From assembly GCA_020975725.1 (NCBI GenBank), contig QXJR01000006.1:744001-808000 (forward strand): a stretch of 64,000 nucleotides of DNA. The letters run 5' to 3'. The stretch comes from Picocystis sp. L7 (Eukaryota; Chlorophyta; Picocystophyceae; Picocystales; Picocystaceae). The first letter of the stretch is position 1, and each line of letters opens with the position of its first letter. The notes beneath the pieces were generated by a model that ran no database searches, was not told the DNA's origin, and worked only from the letters and a program-made list of their open reading frames with translations. Shown here one piece after another: positions 1-10,287 of the stretch. The translations under genes and the position numbers were made by a program.

Positions 1-3000
1 TTGCAATTTACTGTACCAGGTGATGAGACTTCCGTTTAAGAGAAACAGATACCCCGTTCTTGACCTTCTTGTGTCTTTGTCGGTAGCGTAGTCAGAGTCA
101 CAAAAACCAATCAACTCAAACTCTTCATCGCTTTCTTCATTGAGTTGTCCAAGACAAAGGCCATAGTCCCTCGTCTTCTTTAGATACCTTAACACTGCTT
201 TTGCAGCATTCCAATGTGTCTCACCAGGCTTACTCATATACCTTGATAATGTTGCCGCGGCATGGGCAATATCCGGCCTCACTGTTGTAGAAATGTACAA
301 GAGTTGTCCAACTAGTTGTTGATATTGTGTCACAACTATTTCATCGTCCTTGCACTTCATCTCTGAAAGAGGTACGCCCAGCGGCACTCTCGCTTCTTTT
401 GCTTGTTCCATTCCATAAGTATGAAGCAACTGGTCAATTTTCTGACTCTCTGATAAGTAGAGAACTCTCTTTTCTCTACGACGTGTGATGACCATGCCAC
501 AAAACAAACTAGCCAGTCCTAGATGCCTTGCATTGAACTTACCACTGAGCTCCTTGATCAGTTCCTTCAACAATTGTTGATCACTCGTGGCAAGAATGAT
601 GTCATCAACATAGACACAAATGTAGCATACCGAGTTGTTTCTCTTGCATGTGAGTACTGACTCATCGACCGATATACACTCACATCCAATGTCTTCGGTG
701 AGAACCCCAGTAAGTAACTTTTTCCACATTCTTGGAGCTTGCTTAAGCCCATAAAGACTCTTCTTGAGTCTCAACACCTTTCCGGGTGTTTCAACAACTC
801 CTTCCGGTACTGCCATATATCTCCTCCTCAATGCTTGCATTCAAGAAGGCAGTCTTCACGTTAAGCTGTTCTATTTCCAAATCCTGCACAGCAGCCACTG
901 TAAGGATCACCCTCATTGCGGACTTGCTAACCACGGGTGAAAAAACTTCTGAGTAATCCACACCCTTCCTTTGTTGGAAACCTTTGATGACTAGCCGAGC
1001 CTTGTACCTATCCACATTACCATTGCCGTCACGTTTCACTTTGAACACCCATTTACTTTGTAGTGCTTTGCGACCATTGGGTAAAGAAGATAGCGCCCAT
1101 GTCTCATTTTCGCACAATGAGCGTAGCTCCTCCTCAATTGCAAGTTTCCAGAGTTTTGCATCAGGTCTTTCCATAGCTTCTGTATATCCAGAAAATTCAT
1201 CAGGTAGATCTTCGATAGCTATCCCAACCTTCAGACCCATAGCCATTCTTTTGTAGTCTATTGTTTCCCTTTCTCTTAGGTTGTATGTTTGATTCATCTC
1301 AACTCCCGCTGACTCAACAACATGTGTACTGTCAAGTTCCACCATCTGATTCTTCTGGTTGTCTCCGAGTTGTGATTCCATAGCTTGACTTGTTGCGCCC
1401 AGCCCTCTCGAGACACCTGTCTTGCCGAGGTTGTCCTTCGACGATGAGGAATATGCACTCAATCGTGAGGCTTTTGAGAGGTTCTCAATTATATTCGGGC
1501 CATTCACTTGGGACTTGTTTGCCTCGCCAAACAATGCCCAATGTCCGGCCTTCTTTACACGGGAGACCAATGCTCTCACCCAAGAATGGGCTAGTCTTGG
1601 CAACCTATGGGCACACCCACCCTGTTGCCTCATTGACTCCGTGATAGGCAAGCTGGAGGCCGAACCTAGAGCCCTTGTGACCATGATCACTCCGCATTGG
1701 CCAAAGGCTCCCTGGTTCCCTCGCTTGCAGCATCTCGCTACCTACCAGGAGGTACTAGGGAGGCATGAGGGAATATTCTCGGATGCCCAAGGAAGGCCCT
1801 TGCCTTCCCCTCACTGGGACGTCCTCCTTAGCCATGTCCCTAGGCGGATGCAGGGCCAGGACTAACCCGAATAGGGACCGGTTTGTCCCCCTTTCTAATA
1901 AGGGCTCTGTGGCCGATGAACCGGATAAATACGTGGCTTAGCCACGGGCGGATTCCCCAATGGAGTTAAGATGTAATATTAATTGCGGCGGAGGGGAACG
2001 GGAACAACAACCACGTTCCTCAACGTTCCGCCCAACGGTCTCGAGCACCGCGGCGACACGAACGCACGAGCGAACGAGCGCGAACGCACGCCGACGCCAC
2101 CACCCTCGTCGTCTTCGCGCCACAGGAAAAGGAGGTGGGCGCGCAAGCGCCACAGACTTTCTCCTTCACAGATATCTGTCATTTGCTCCCTATCTACGTT
2201 ACCTCCCACTTGATCCACTTCATTCAGTGGAGCATCCTCCTCAGTATCGTGGTTTACCATGCCGGTTGTTTGGGCATAGGTCGCACCTCCATCGATGCTT
2301 GGGCTAGTGGGCTCTATATCCGCAATAGGATCAGTTTGTCCACTTAAATTTCCCTTGACGCCAGGCTCTACAAGGAGATCAAGGATAACCAAATCAATCT
2401 GTGATTCTGTTGGCATTTTTCCTTTCTCTTCTTCAAAGAATTGTGCTGTACTTGATAGCACCAGCTTTCCATTTACAAGGAATCTATAAGTTGCACTGTT
2501 TTCATACCCTATGAAAATTCCTTCAATAGCTCGTGGGGCGAGCTTTCCTGTCCGTTTGTCTTCTGGGACGCGAACCAAGGCTTTACATCCCCACATCTTC
2601 AAAAAATTCAAGTCAAAAACCTTTCCTGTCAAAAGCTCAGCGGGACTCTTGCCATTTGTGCCCTTCGCAGGTCTGAGATTCCTAACAAACGCGACCATTC
2701 GCATTGCTTCACCCCATAGAGTATTGGGCAACTCACTCCCAATCAACAATGCTCGAGTGCCCTCCATGAGCGTCTTGTTAAGTCGCTCCACCATGCCATT
2801 TTGTTGTGGCTCGTATGGTGCGGACAGCTCATGTACTACTCCACGCTCTCTTAGCCATGTGCAGAATTCTCTCTCCACAAACTCACTTCCGTTGTCAGTC
2901 CTAATTGCCTTTACCTTGCCACCAGCTCGTTGTTCAAACCAGCTTATTGCTTCCTTTGCGTAGCCGCTTGTTGCGTCCTTGCTTGGAAGCAGGTAAACCT

Positions 3001-4760
3001 TGCATGCCTTCGTACATGCATCAATTACTGACAACGCATACCTTTGGCCTCCTAGAGTTTCTGGTTGGATTGGTCCTATGAGATCCATTGATAGCCTGTC
3101 CAACGGTTGCCACTGTCTAAGATCAGGCTTGTGACTTGCCCTGTTTAGTTTCGCCTTTGGGCAAACCTCACATTCCTTCGTCATTTTCCAAGGCAGCCCC
3201 ATCTCTTTTAGAACATACACACTTGTGTGTCCTAGCCTGGCATGCCACTTCTCAGCACTGGTAAGTAATGCCAGGGTCCCATCATCTTGTGGAGTAGCTC
3301 GCATTTTTACATTACCTTTCTCAATCAAACAGTAGTTATCTTCAAAGGTTACACGAGCGCCTGCCGTCATTGCTCTCTGTACCGAGAACAGATTGTACTC
3401 CAAGCCAGGTACATACAACACATCCATTAAGACCATTCTCAGGCCTCCCTTTAATACGTAAACATGGCCATGGCCTTTGATTGGCAGACTGCCGCTTGCC
3501 GTATGTACTCTCCCTGTTTCCTGCCACTCTAACTCATCATCAAACCAACTCAGGTCTCCAGTTAGATGATCCGTGGCACCACTATCGACGATCCAGTCTC
3601 CACATGCAGACTGTACTTTTCCTTTGCTTGCCATGAATGCTGTAGGGGCATTTTGATGACCGCTTTCCGCTCGTTCGTGAGAGTTTCCTCTCCCTCTTTT
3701 TGGGCAGTTGGCCTTCACATGACCAACCTCATTGCACACCCAACACCTTGCCTTACTTTTATCAAACTTCTTCTTGGAACTCTTCTTTTTCTCACCTGTT
3801 GAACTGACCTTCAGTGCTTTAGGTTCCTGTTCTCTGTGTTGTACAAAACAAAGAAGTGTTGACCTCACCCTATCTACTGTCAATGGTAGATTTGAGGTCT
3901 GTAGAGCAAGTAAGACTTGTCGATACTCGCTTGTCAAGCCATTCAGAATTGTGATTGCCAAATCCTCTTCAGTTACCTCTCTATTGAGTTCTCTTAGTTC
4001 ACTAGAGAGTGACACAGCTCTGCTAATGTATGCCTTGACAGATTCGCCAGTAGCCATCCTAAGTGCCCTGTATCTCGAGTGCACTGCTATGGCATTAGCT
4101 TCCGTTTTGTCGGCATACGCTCGCAAGAGCCTGTCCCAAACACTTTTCCCATCTTGAAGATGTTTCACCAGTGAGAGATCGTCACTTCCCAACTTCTGGA
4201 ATATGGCCCCCTGGCTGCCCTTGATCTGCTCCTACTAGCATCATCGTGTGCACCGTTTGTAAGTGCATCCAAGAGTCCAGCTAGTTCCAAAGCAGCTTCC
4301 ATCCTGGTCTTCCACAAAGACCAATTAGATCCTGACAACTCAGGTACTGATGCTAAATCCAATCTCCACACCATAGTATTACCAGAAGAAAATCCACTTG
4401 TAGTGTTTATGGATGCTTCCAGCATCATTCCTGGGTTTTCTCCCTGTGGTTCCATGTTCTTTTCACGCTCAAGGCTCTTAACCTGTCGACCAAATAGCTC
4501 GAAAAACCCAGATCTTTTGAGAGTAGACGACTCAAACACGTACAATGAAAACGTCAGTCAACACACTGATCGTTCAACCCCTTTGTCCACGACTTCGGAA
4601 ACCCTCGTTGGTCGTTCTCGTGTTCGCTGCCTCCAGTTGCAAGGCTCTCGTTGAAGTGGGAACACGACACCTGCAACAAGCTCACGTCAATGTCACTCTA
4701 AATGTATTACACGATGTCAGCCCCCTTAAATACCCCGCGTCCCCCCTGTTCTAGAAGGAC
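1..4760 (-). mobile_element. Copia-type LTR retrotransposon (Copia-1), 3' end off the window
   Basis: Minus-strand Ty1/copia element. Reading leftwards the order is gag (about 4.55-3.8 kb) with a CCHC knuckle (CWVCNEVGHVKANCP), aspartic protease (DSGATDH), integrase with its HHCC finger (CEVCPKAK) and core (DNGSEF, then a QQNGMVERLNKT motif), then reverse transcriptase (WVFKVKRDGNGNVDRYKARL) and the start of RNase H at the window edge (NGSLITWYSKLQ). Protease-integrase-RT order defines Copia. The 3' LTR lies outside the window and I cannot fix the 5' LTR, so the right boundary is approximate. A solo LTR of another family sits inside it at 1391-2154. The element is broken: that insertion plus probably a few other lesions. 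Age cannot be set without its LTR pair. Confidence 0.85.
1391..2154 (+). repeat. Solo LTR of Gypsy-C inserted into Copia-1
   Basis: A 764-bp unit starting TGTTGCGCCC and ending GCGCCACA, flanked on both sides by GACT (1387-1390 and 2155-2158), the expected short target duplication. It interrupts the Copia-1 coding region, and no internal Gypsy-C sequence remains, so it is a solo LTR. The same unit occurs at 37120-37882 and, inverted, at 60960-61713 as the 3' LTR of Gypsy-C. It contains an open frame of about 150 codons (to 1865) whose translation has motifs such as FTWDLFASPNNAQC and LWAHPPCCLID. These resemble the tail that follows RT/RNase H in some retroelements. Confidence 0.88.
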
Positions 4761-5600
4761 CAGGCTGGCAGGTGCGTGACACAGGTTGCTGTCGTCGCGC
4801 CACGCACAGGCTGGCTGGATCGGCTGGCAAATCCCCCGACCGAGCCAGAGAATATTCTCCAAACGAATGAACAGTATGGTTGCCCCATATCACACAAAGT
4901 TGACACAAGGTTCCCTTTCGCGCCAAATCGCAGGATCCGTATTTTCGGTATTAACAGATCGCTATCTTACAATCCCCGCGGAGGACGAGACCCCCCTCTT
5001 TCGGGACGATTTTGGGAAAGAAAAGCCGAATCTCGATTTCGACCCGAAAAAATACGACCGCTACGACCGGGGCGAAACGGACCGGAAGTTTTTTTGGGGG
5101 GGCTTGCCGAATGCCTCTAGTGATGGATTCCTTCATTCCACTACAGTTGACCCTGCATCGAAGTTCGACCCTGGACCGAAACATAAGACAATTCCATCGA
5201 TTGAGGTTTTTGCAAGGTCACCAATCTGTTTCAGGCGAACCTTGCGCAGTTCGAGAGCGAGAACAAACGCTGCATGCACGTCGAATCCAACGAAGTTCCT
5301 GCTCACTCGTACGCGAATCTTACTCGTCGTCATGCGAATCGTGACTTGAAGGTCCGCGTGGGTAGTGTTTGCGGCAGGAAGAAGCGAGTCAGGACACGCA
5401 CACCTAACGTAACTGGTGGTGTTCGCATCGTTTGACCTAGCAGAGCTAAAATGTGCCATTGCACGAACAAGTAGAAGAGCCATTGAGTCTACCGTAGTAG
5501 AAGCTCATCGACCAGTAGAAGCTCTCACTCTCAGCATCGGGCAGTAGATGCCGACAGCTCCATGAGTGTATCAAGCTCGATTGCGGTGAAGCGCAGGGGA
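4761..5600. other. Region between Copia-1 and the kinase-like gene
   Basis: No gene can be supported here. Part is probably the 5' LTR or leader of Copia-1, and the rest is presumably upstream sequence of the kinase-like gene at 5.6 kb. Short overlapping open frames in several phases look like chance. An upstream exon of the neighbouring gene could be hidden here, because that gene's frame is closed by a stop at 5601-5603 and its first ATG gives no signal sequence. Confidence 0.4.
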
Positions 5601-5636
5601 TAGAGAGTACAAAACGCATTGGAAATAGAAGACCAC

Positions 5637-6680
5637 ATGAACCTGCCCGTCAGGTGGCGAATATGTGAGAGGTGCAACGATGCATTCCTCTCAGAATACG
5701 CACCGTGGGAGAGCAGAGTGTGTACGGGCTCGCCTGGAAAACTGGCATGGAATAGCACTTTGAGCAGACCAGGGTCAGAAAGGATACCCTGTCATTCATG
5801 CGAACATTGTTCGGCATGTGAGGCATGCAGTGTCAAAGCTAGCCCTTACGTCTTTGCTGAACAAGATGGTGCTCGCACAAAGCTGCTGCTCAAATTTCAA
5901 GATAGAGAGAATCAAAGCTTTCTTGCAAAGATTGCAAAGGTCTCATATGCAAAACATGTGAAGGTGATTCGAGAAATAACCCATCGTTGTGGATTGGAAG
6001 ACATCTTGCCAGCTGAACGGTACGGGCCGTTTCATGGATGGTGGAGCAAAGATGGCCAATTTCATGAGGTTGACGCAACAAGCGTTGTTTTTTCTGAACT
6101 GAGGGGAGGGGACTGGATAGGTCTCCCAAGTGGCAAAGCAAAGTTGAACAGAACACAAGTGTACATATCCGCAGTATTTGATTTCTTAATAGCTGCTAGT
6201 GATAGGAAACCTCGAAACGTTCTAATCGAAAGAGCTACACACTCTCTTTTGTTGATCGATAATAACCAAGGCAGTTTTCGTACTGCACCGCGGAGTATTT
6301 TCGTTCCAGGAACTGAAAAGTTCTTCCTTTGGTGGGATACTCACTCAAAATATTTAAACAGCATACTCAAGGCAGGTACATTCAAGTATCCTGACCAACT
6401 GCAATCATGTCTGGAGCAATATGCCTCCGGCATCTGGTCTAGAAGTGCTCAAACACTCAATCTTTCCCCTGAGGCTCTGCACATGCTGCAAAAGAGGAGT
6501 ATATTGCTGCTGAGGGGCTTTCGATACGCAGTTCTGCGCAACCATTGTACATATTTTGCTTGGAACTCGTCTGCTTATTTTAATTTCTTGCAACATGAAC
6601 ATCACACCAAGAAGCCAGAAAGAATTCAGAGACAGATTGAAGCAAAATGGAAAGCATTTTCCTCCAAGTGCAAATTGTAA
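5637..6680 (+). CDS. FAM20/PI-kinase-fold-like protein with Cys-rich N-terminus (paralogue 1)
   Basis: About 347 residues from the first in-frame ATG (5637). An in-frame stop lies at 5601, so a 5' exon may be missing. The N-terminal part is cysteine-rich (CERCNDAF, then CHSCEHCSACEACS). The C-terminal half carries a kinase-like catalytic signature: FDFLIAASDRKPRNVL (Asp-Arg followed by Asn, as in the catalytic loop of FAM20/VLK, PI-kinase and HipA-type folds), then LLLIDNN as the metal-binding Asp-Asn motif. A paralogue with the same architecture lies at 34712-35884. Known FAM20 proteins phosphorylate secreted proteins or proteoglycan xylose. Whether this one does is inference. Its gene is convergent with the GT10 gene. 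The fold assignment rests on motif reading and is moderate; the substrate is unknown. Confidence 0.68.
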   Translation: MNLPVRWRICERCNDAFLSEYAPWESRVCTGSPGKLAWNSTLSRPGSERIPCHSCEHCSACEACSVKASPYVFAEQDGARTKLLLKFQDRENQSFLAKIAKVSYAKHVKVIREITHRCGLEDILPAERYGPFHGWWSKDGQFHEVDATSVVFSELRGGDWIGLPSGKAKLNRTQVYISAVFDFLIAASDRKPRNVLIERATHSLLLIDNNQGSFRTAPRSIFVPGTEKFFLWWDTHSKYLNSILKAGTFKYPDQLQSCLEQYASGIWSRSAQTLNLSPEALHMLQKRSILLLRGFRYAVLRNHCTYFAWNSSAYFNFLQHEHHTKKPERIQRQIEAKWKAFSSKCKL

Positions 6681-8601
6681 GCAATAAAGAAGTAAGCTAA
6701 TGCTTGTGAACTCATCAGAGAGAAGTTGTTACACCAGATCAGATGGTAAAGAATGTTGCTATACTTTCTCTCCACATGCAAAAGTCGATTGATGCTTCAC
6801 GTAGCTTCCGATCCACGACTTACCCCAATGGTTAGCTTAAGGTGGCAGGATGGCTCAATTTCAATCCATTCTCTAAGCATTGCTCAATTTTCTGTTGCTA
6901 TACTGTCTAATTAAAGCTCTTCGTGGCACATGATTCAATTCAAAGGATAGTAGTTGCGTCTCATGCATGGGAACATCTGATGCTTAGAATCCAACGTTAA
7001 CGCTAACTTCACTTGGAGTACGATTTCTGAAAAACAATTCTGACAGTAGCATCCTGCCTGACAGCCACTTTCCTACCCTTCCAAATGAGAAGTCCATGCG
7101 CTTTCTTCATCCCTTCTAGCATACCATTCAATGACATGCAGCACTTCATGTGTTCTATATAAGTCCTGCTGCAATGCCAACCTTGACAGTAAGCTAGTCA
7201 ATGAACTTGTAATTCGGATTGCAAGCAACAGAGATCAAGGCCAGGGATACCGTAACTTCACTCATCACTGAAGAGTTATTGCAGAGATGCCTATGCTTTA
7301 GTGTTGAGATGCGAATCATGGCGAGAAAGAACTTTTCGGATTAGGAAGCTTCTATCGTTTTGTTCTCTCATATCTTGAACTCCAAGCTCAACCACATCGA
7401 GAAACACTGTCCTCAATAGAGTGGAGTTCAGACCGTGACCCAAGCATATTACTATTGAAACTTTCTACCACTGCATGTGTTTTCCGCAAGCCCCTTTCTA
7501 GATAGGTCCACTCGCATGCCCGCTGTAAACTGACCAAAAAATTTTACATGACGAACAACATTCTGCGCTTTCCCCATCTCATCGTATGCACCATTCAAGC
7601 AGACATGGCTTTTACACAACGTTCTCTGCTGAGTCAAGCAGATGCATGTAGGGTGTTCCAGATTCTTCAAAAAAAACCTCAAGTCCAGCATCAAAGGTTT
7701 CATGGTGTTCCCAGTCATCTACAGACTTTCACCGGCATACACTCTGCCTCCTTCAGATCTCTCAGCTAATCGGACATTCTGCTGCAAACAGTGATACCTA
7801 GTCGTGTTTTTACATTTATCATATTCGTTGTCCCTCGCACAAGTCAAAATACAGCGCCTTCCACTATGGTTGATTATGCGCGACTGCGGACACCATAATA
7901 CTAATTCAATTCATAGTATTCCCAATGGATATGTGGCAACAATCACTCTGCTTCTATGATTCTGCGGTTCTTCATCTGTGAAGGGCCCGACAGGCTTTCA
8001 AAAGACCATTGAGTTGTCTCCCGCCATTTCCCCTTGCCTCATGACAAGTTCTTCCTTCTTCAGAACTCATTTTTTCCTTCGAATGTTCCACAAGCAACTC
8101 AAGGATTTGGATGAAGTTTCCTGGCCGCTATCGACAATTTTTTTCAAAAGTAGATCCAAAATTTTACCACAGAGTATTCAAAGTATATCAAAGTCCTCAT
8201 TCAATCTGTCAATGTGGGGTAGATGCACGATATACAAAGGCACATTCACGTGATTGAACAAGCTAAGTTCAAACTTTCCAAATTCATAAGTTGCAGCTAA
8301 CTTAGGTACGCGCTCGTTAATAATCGGGACCTTTGCGCAACCTCGATGCAAAGACTTAGCCAGCTATGCTTTGCTAGCATAACCCTTTGCTCACGAGAAT
8401 CCAGGCTTACTGCTTTCCTATGCGTATCGGAGCAGCAGTGTGTCTTCTTCTGTACTTCTCCTCTACATGATGGCGATGGGCCTGCTAGGTAGATTACTTT
8501 GCCATCCTCCTGTCCAGTCTTTTGAGGTGAGGAGATGCCAACTACTTGACAGCAGTTTTGTTTGTCAGTAACACAAAAGAAGTCTTTCAGTAATTTGATA
8601 T
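6681..8601. other. Intergenic region between convergent genes; possible decayed coding remnant
   Basis: This lies downstream of both the kinase-like gene and the GT10 gene. No long open frame is present. On the minus strand short stretches read like protein (about 8253-8190, NVPLYIVHLPHIDRLNEDFD; and 7718-7452), which might be remnants of an old gene, but I cannot name a family and the link between the stretches is weak. Confidence 0.3.
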
Positions 8602-9663
8602 TTACTGCAGGCTTTTGCTCCTCTTCACGGAAATAATTCGCCCAACGACAGTGTTGAAATTAGATATGATATGTGACAGCGTTGCCGGAGCTTGCTTTGC
8701 AAAAACAGGCTGATTCCAGAAAGAGGAAAGGGCCTCCGTGTCATCAAGGAGTTGTCTAACACGAGCTGCCATCTCTTGAGCTGAGCTGCCAGGAGAAAAA
8801 GTGATGATGCGATCTAAGTTGATAATGCCACCAACACAGCTGGCATCCCCCCAATATATGGGAATCACTCCGGTAAGTACAGCTTGAAAGAGCTTTTCGC
8901 TAACATAGCATTTTCCGAAAGAATTCTCAGGGCACAAGTTGAACACATAGCGCTCTAGGAATTTCATCTTTGTCACATTTTGAACCTCAAGGGATACCAT
9001 GTTGTTCTGAAACTTTCCAGGTGAGTCAACAATGATTCCTTGTTTCTCCAAATTTTCGTACCCTTCAAGTCTTGCTCTGCCATCCAAACCGCCAACCATT
9101 TTTGCATGACTGTTGATAATGGTGACTGCATGCTTTCGCCCTTGCAACATTGGTTGGTCGTTCCAAGCTATTGCCTGACTTGCTGTGCTGAACGGGTTTG
9201 CAAGATCCATTGCAAAAAACCATGGCGGCACAGCCAAGCTAGAATTGCTGAAGTCTTGCTCAAGTGTCCATGGAACAATTTCGCCCTCTATCTGTGATCT
9301 GAGATAAGCGCTGAACTTTTGAAAACGTAGCAATTGCAGGTTTTCACCGCTGTAGAAAATCTTAAGCTTGCATCTATGGTATATATGCAACTCTCGCAAA
9401 GAGCCGAATACAGAGAAGAACAGGATATCAGCATCGGGGGAATTCGAAAGGCACAGCTCAAATCCACGACTTTCCAACGCACTCGATAAATATCCAATTG
9501 CACGATGGTTCGTCGAAAAGCGTTTCCAGAAGCATGCATAGGCCAGAGATATTTGTTTTCCCCGATGTTGGATTGCGTCACATATAGGCAGTTCGCCATT
9601 GATAATCCTCCAGCACAAGCAGAAGTGGAGGATCAGCACATTGCGGCTCCTCGCGCCACCCAT
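8602..9663 (-). CDS. GT10-type alpha-1,3-fucosyltransferase-like protein
   Basis: 353 residues from an ATG at 9663. The family signature is clear in the C-terminal half: KFLERYVFNLCPENS followed by GKCYVSEKLFQAVLTG and VIPIYWGD, matching the GDP-fucose-binding block of GT10 enzymes. An upstream FYSGEN (about residue 105) fits the N-terminal acceptor-side domain. GT10 enzymes transfer fucose from GDP-fucose to glycans, normally in the Golgi. No convincing transmembrane anchor is seen at the start, so the true N-terminus may lie in an upstream exon; the open frame at 9811-10254 on the same strand is one candidate. The gene is intronless as read. The acceptor is unknown; a cell-wall or glycoprotein glycan is an inference. 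Confidence 0.8.
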   Translation of the reverse strand: MGGARSRNVLILHFCLCWRIINGELPICDAIQHRGKQISLAYACFWKRFSTNHRAIGYLSSALESRGFELCLSNSPDADILFFSVFGSLRELHIYHRCKLKIFYSGENLQLLRFQKFSAYLRSQIEGEIVPWTLEQDFSNSSLAVPPWFFAMDLANPFSTASQAIAWNDQPMLQGRKHAVTIINSHAKMVGGLDGRARLEGYENLEKQGIIVDSPGKFQNNMVSLEVQNVTKMKFLERYVFNLCPENSFGKCYVSEKLFQAVLTGVIPIYWGDASCVGGIINLDRIITFSPGSSAQEMAARVRQLLDDTEALSSFWNQPVFAKQAPATLSHIISNFNTVVGRIISVKRSKSLQ

Positions 9664-9810
9664 ACAGATGCAACGCTTTTCCGTACAGGTAACACCTGCT
9701 CGATGACGCTACCCAAATCAACCCCTCCAGAGCAGCTCTTCCCGATGCGCGCGTCAAGCAAGAGTCAAGGCGAGCATTGTCCGAAAGCAGTCCAATCCGT
9801 GAAGGAGTCG

Positions 9811-10254
9811 TCAGTACATCGGAACGAAGTTCAATAGTTTACCTTTGACTTCTTTCATGCATGGGGGTACACTTGATGGATCGAAGACGGAGCATTGGGG
9901 GCAAGTGCCACCGTGGACGTTTCTAAGTTCCTGGTGGTTCGTAACAAGGCACGGGGTCGAGTACCAAGAAGATGGAAAGTTTGTCGTTTCTATGTGAGAG
10001 ACATTACTCGATAGATTCGGGTCGGCGAAAGCACATACACGTGGCGTTCTGGAATGTGCGTGTGATCCATAATCCACATCAAAGGTGTGAACGCCTTCAT
10101 CGCAAGGAAGAATCTCTACAAGGCGTCCATTCGGGATGGTAGTAAGACATTTGGTAAAATTTTGCAATGGCAGATCCTTCAAACGCAAAAGGCACGACGC
10201 CTTCCATTCGACATGTGATGTTGTTTGAAGGTTGAAGCTTCGACGCTCTTTCAT
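9811..10254 (-). CDS. Hypothetical protein or 5' exon of the GT10 gene
   Basis: 147 residues from an ATG at 10254. I do not recognise a family. It has several cysteines (GGTCPQCSVFDPSSVPPC) and no clear hydrophobic segment. It lies 147 bp upstream of the GT10 frame on the same strand. A donor-like CAAAG/GTAAAC occurs near its end (junction at 9843/9842) and AG-ending sites occur before 9663, so it could be an N-terminal stem exon of the fucosyltransferase. It could equally be a chance open frame. Transcript data would decide. Confidence 0.3.
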   Translation of the reverse strand: MKERRSFNLQTTSHVEWKASCLLRLKDLPLQNFTKCLTTIPNGRLVEILPCDEGVHTFDVDYGSHAHSRTPRVCAFADPNLSSNVSHIETTNFPSSWYSTPCLVTNHQELRNVHGGTCPQCSVFDPSSVPPCMKEVKGKLLNFVPMY

Positions 10255-10287
10255 GCAATCAAATTGTGCAAAGCGAAAGAGATGCAC

